This document shows positions 10,755-12,088 of a stretch of DNA of 12,088 nt, piece after piece. The notes beneath the pieces were generated by a model. That model was not told where the DNA came from. It ran no database searches and saw nothing but the letters and a program-made list of their open reading frames with translations. Positions within the stretch are counted from its first letter, which is position 1; each line of letters begins with the position of its first letter. The position numbers were made by a program, and so were the translations under genes. Source of the DNA: Patescibacteria group bacterium UBA6220 (GTDB taxonomy: Bacteria > Patescibacteriota > Minisyncoccia > Minisyncoccales > Minisyncoccaceae); assembly GCA_002421745.1 (NCBI GenBank), contig DISC01000004.1:167988-180075 (forward strand). Direction: 5' to 3'.

Positions 10755-12088
10755 TTAGTTTTCTGTCCATCTAGGTAAAGGTGTAGACGTGCCTATTAAA
10801 CCTTCTTCAAGGGGACAAGATGATCCATTTACCTCTAATCTAAAATTAACTATTTGATCTTCAAGTAATTTAGAAAAAAGCGGATTAGGGGTTGTTGCAG
10901 TTGAACCTGGCTTAAAACTAAAGTCCACAGGAGGGGTTCCTAATACAGTCCATTGAACTGTGTTTACGCCTGTTCCGCAAACTTTAGGAGTATTTGTAGC
11001 TTCATCATAACAAACACTGCACTTCCATTTTAATGGATTTTCTAAATCATTAGCCGTAGATACATTTGCAGCTCCACAAGCTGTGTAGCAAGGATCTGTG
11101 TTTACGAAACCAGACACGCCACCTTCCACTGTTGTACAAGCCTGGAAACCAAGACCAGTATTAAAATATGCCACTTTAACAATCGGGTAATGATGAGAAA
11201 CCGTTGTATAATTAGTGCCTTGAATCCAGTCAGATTGTCCTGAAGAATTTCTTACTTTTACCCACCAATAATAAGTATTATTATATGCTAATTGAAAAGC
11301 TGGATTTGGACTTCTTTTTACGGAAATTAAATTACCATTAACACCACTTACAGTCACAACAGACTCAGATGCACCAGAAACTGATACCCAATCAGAACTT
11401 TTAATGGGTGCTGAATTAGCATCATTAATAGTACTTATCGCAATTTGATAACCAGTAATATTAGTAGCGCCCTGATAAGTAAACTTGAATTGAAGATTTT
11501 CAGCTACTCCACCCAAGGCCGAAACAACTGCATTTGAAGTATTTTTGTAATGATCACAAAACCAACAAGATTCATCAAGATTACTAATTGCAGTTGCTAT
11601 TTGTTTGGGATTTTGTAAATTATATGCTGTAATCGGAACATATGTACATGACTGGCTAAGAATTGGGCTACCACCAGTACATCCAGAAGGAGAAGAAGTT
11701 AAAATTGTTCTGGTTTGTGTGCTATTTGCTTGACAAATGCCCCAAGTAGAATATGTCCACGAAGTACAAATATTTTGACTGATCGTAATGGTAACAGCTG
11801 AAGAAGTTGTTATTGATTTTCCGTCACTAACATTGAGATAGCATGTGTCTGTTCCAACTACAGCCGGAGCATTATATTCGGGATTCAAAACAGCATTATT
11901 GGTAAAGCGAGATCCATCACCAGTGCTAGTACACCACCATCCATAATTTAATGTGTCCCCTTGCACGTCTGAAGCAGAAAAATTAGTAAAAGTAACTTTC
12001 TCTGAAGCTATTACTGAATAAACCAAATTAGGTGACGAAATGCTGGGCGGAGTATTGCATGACTGGCTAAGAATTGGGCTGCCGCCTA
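10755..12088 (-). CDS. Cys-rich surface protein with TSP1-like repeat, 5' end off window
   Basis: The frame is open to the right edge, so this is the C-terminal ~444 residues of a larger secreted or surface protein; the TTG at 12026 is not a real start. From the edge inward: the end of one thrombospondin-1-like repeat (GGSPILSQSC, 12057-12086), an Ig/PKD-like beta domain (~11778-12026, cysteines in YGWWCTS and DTCYLN), a complete TSP1-like repeat CTSWTYSTWGIC...GGSPILSQSC (11646-11768), a fibronectin-III-like domain with NTYYWWVKVRNSSGQSDW (~11196-11624), and a Cys-rich tail ending STPLPRWTEN. It has many Ser/Thr/Asn and no membrane anchor in the visible part. Such modular proteins are typical of extracellular adhesion or cell-cell contact; its partner is unknown. 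Confidence 0.8.
   Translation of the reverse strand, partial: GGSPILSQSCNTPPSISSPNLVYSVIASEKVTFTNFSASDVQGDTLNYGWWCTSTGDGSRFTNNAVLNPEYNAPAVVGTDTCYLNVSDGKSITTSSAVTITISQNICTSWTYSTWGICQANSTQTRTILTSSPSGCTGGSPILSQSCTYVPITAYNLQNPKQIATAISNLDESCWFCDHYKNTSNAVVSALGGVAENLQFKFTYQGATNITGYQIAISTINDANSAPIKSSDWVSVSGASESVVTVSGVNGNLISVKRSPNPAFQLAYNNTYYWWVKVRNSSGQSDWIQGTNYTTVSHHYPIVKVAYFNTGLGFQACTTVEGGVSGFVNTDPCYTACGAANVSTANDLENPLKWKCSVCYDEATNTPKVCGTGVNTVQWTVLGTPPVDFSFKPGSTATTPNPLFSKLLEDQIVNFRLEVNGSSCPLEEGLIGTSTPLPRWTEN
11647..11669 (-). repeat. Internal TSP1 repeat unit, DNA-level copy 1
   Basis: 23 bases identical to 12058-12080, encoding the PILSQSC end of the TSP1-like module. Identity at the nucleotide level suggests recent module duplication or conversion inside the gene. 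Confidence 0.85.
12058..12080 (-). repeat. Internal TSP1 repeat unit, DNA-level copy 2
   Basis: Matches 11647-11669 exactly, and the next bases still encode GGS. The preceding part of this module lies off the window. Confidence 0.85.

Noticed and set aside
12024..12026. TTG as the start of the surface-protein gene
   Set aside because: The frame stays open to the window edge and encodes another GGSPILSQSC module just upstream.

Overview
The window is an AT-rich bacterial chromosome segment, most likely from the Candidate Phyla Radiation (Patescibacteria, Parcubacteria-like). This is inference. It rests on compact convergent genes, mostly weak or absent Shine-Dalgarno sites, five of six tRNAs without encoded CCA, a NYN nuclease, and a large Cys-rich surface protein with a thrombospondin-1-like repeat. 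I could not search a database.

Left part (1-1740): a perfect LexA-type palindrome lies at the edge. Then come tRNA-Gly(TCC) and tRNA-Pro(TGG) on the minus strand and tRNA-Arg(TCT) and tRNA-His(GTG) on the plus strand, fired from back-to-back promoters at 217-284. Downstream of tRNA-His, its 3' tail recurs twice (594-604 and 1397-1408). Each recurrence ends a related ~140-bp non-coding repeat, and the second repeat lies beyond a NYN-domain nuclease gene. The arrangement resembles a small tRNA-anchored cassette. A 92-aa coiled-coil orphan follows.

Middle part (1800-6200): a 40-aa lysine-rich ORF has its own TTGACA element and a terminator shared with a convergent ABC exporter. Next are mnmA (tRNA U34 thiolation, with an oddly placed second cysteine) and a secreted, zinc-dependent amidase/PGRP-like protein.

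Right part (6200-12088): a minus-strand pair encodes a polytopic membrane protein and an HtrA-type serine protease without an N-terminal membrane segment. tRNA-Arg(CCT) and tRNA-Ala(GGC) follow on the plus strand. The tRNA-Ala 3' end is duplicated 113 bp downstream around a GC-rich, foldable insert. The minus strand then carries HU, RNase Y (rny) and the C-terminal part of a surface protein that runs off the right edge.

Functionally the window mixes translation and RNA-metabolism genes (tRNAs, MnmA, RNase Y, NYN) with envelope genes (ABC exporter, HtrA, secreted amidase, surface protein). The least ordinary content is the short sequence that sits behind two different tRNAs and re-creates their 3' ends.
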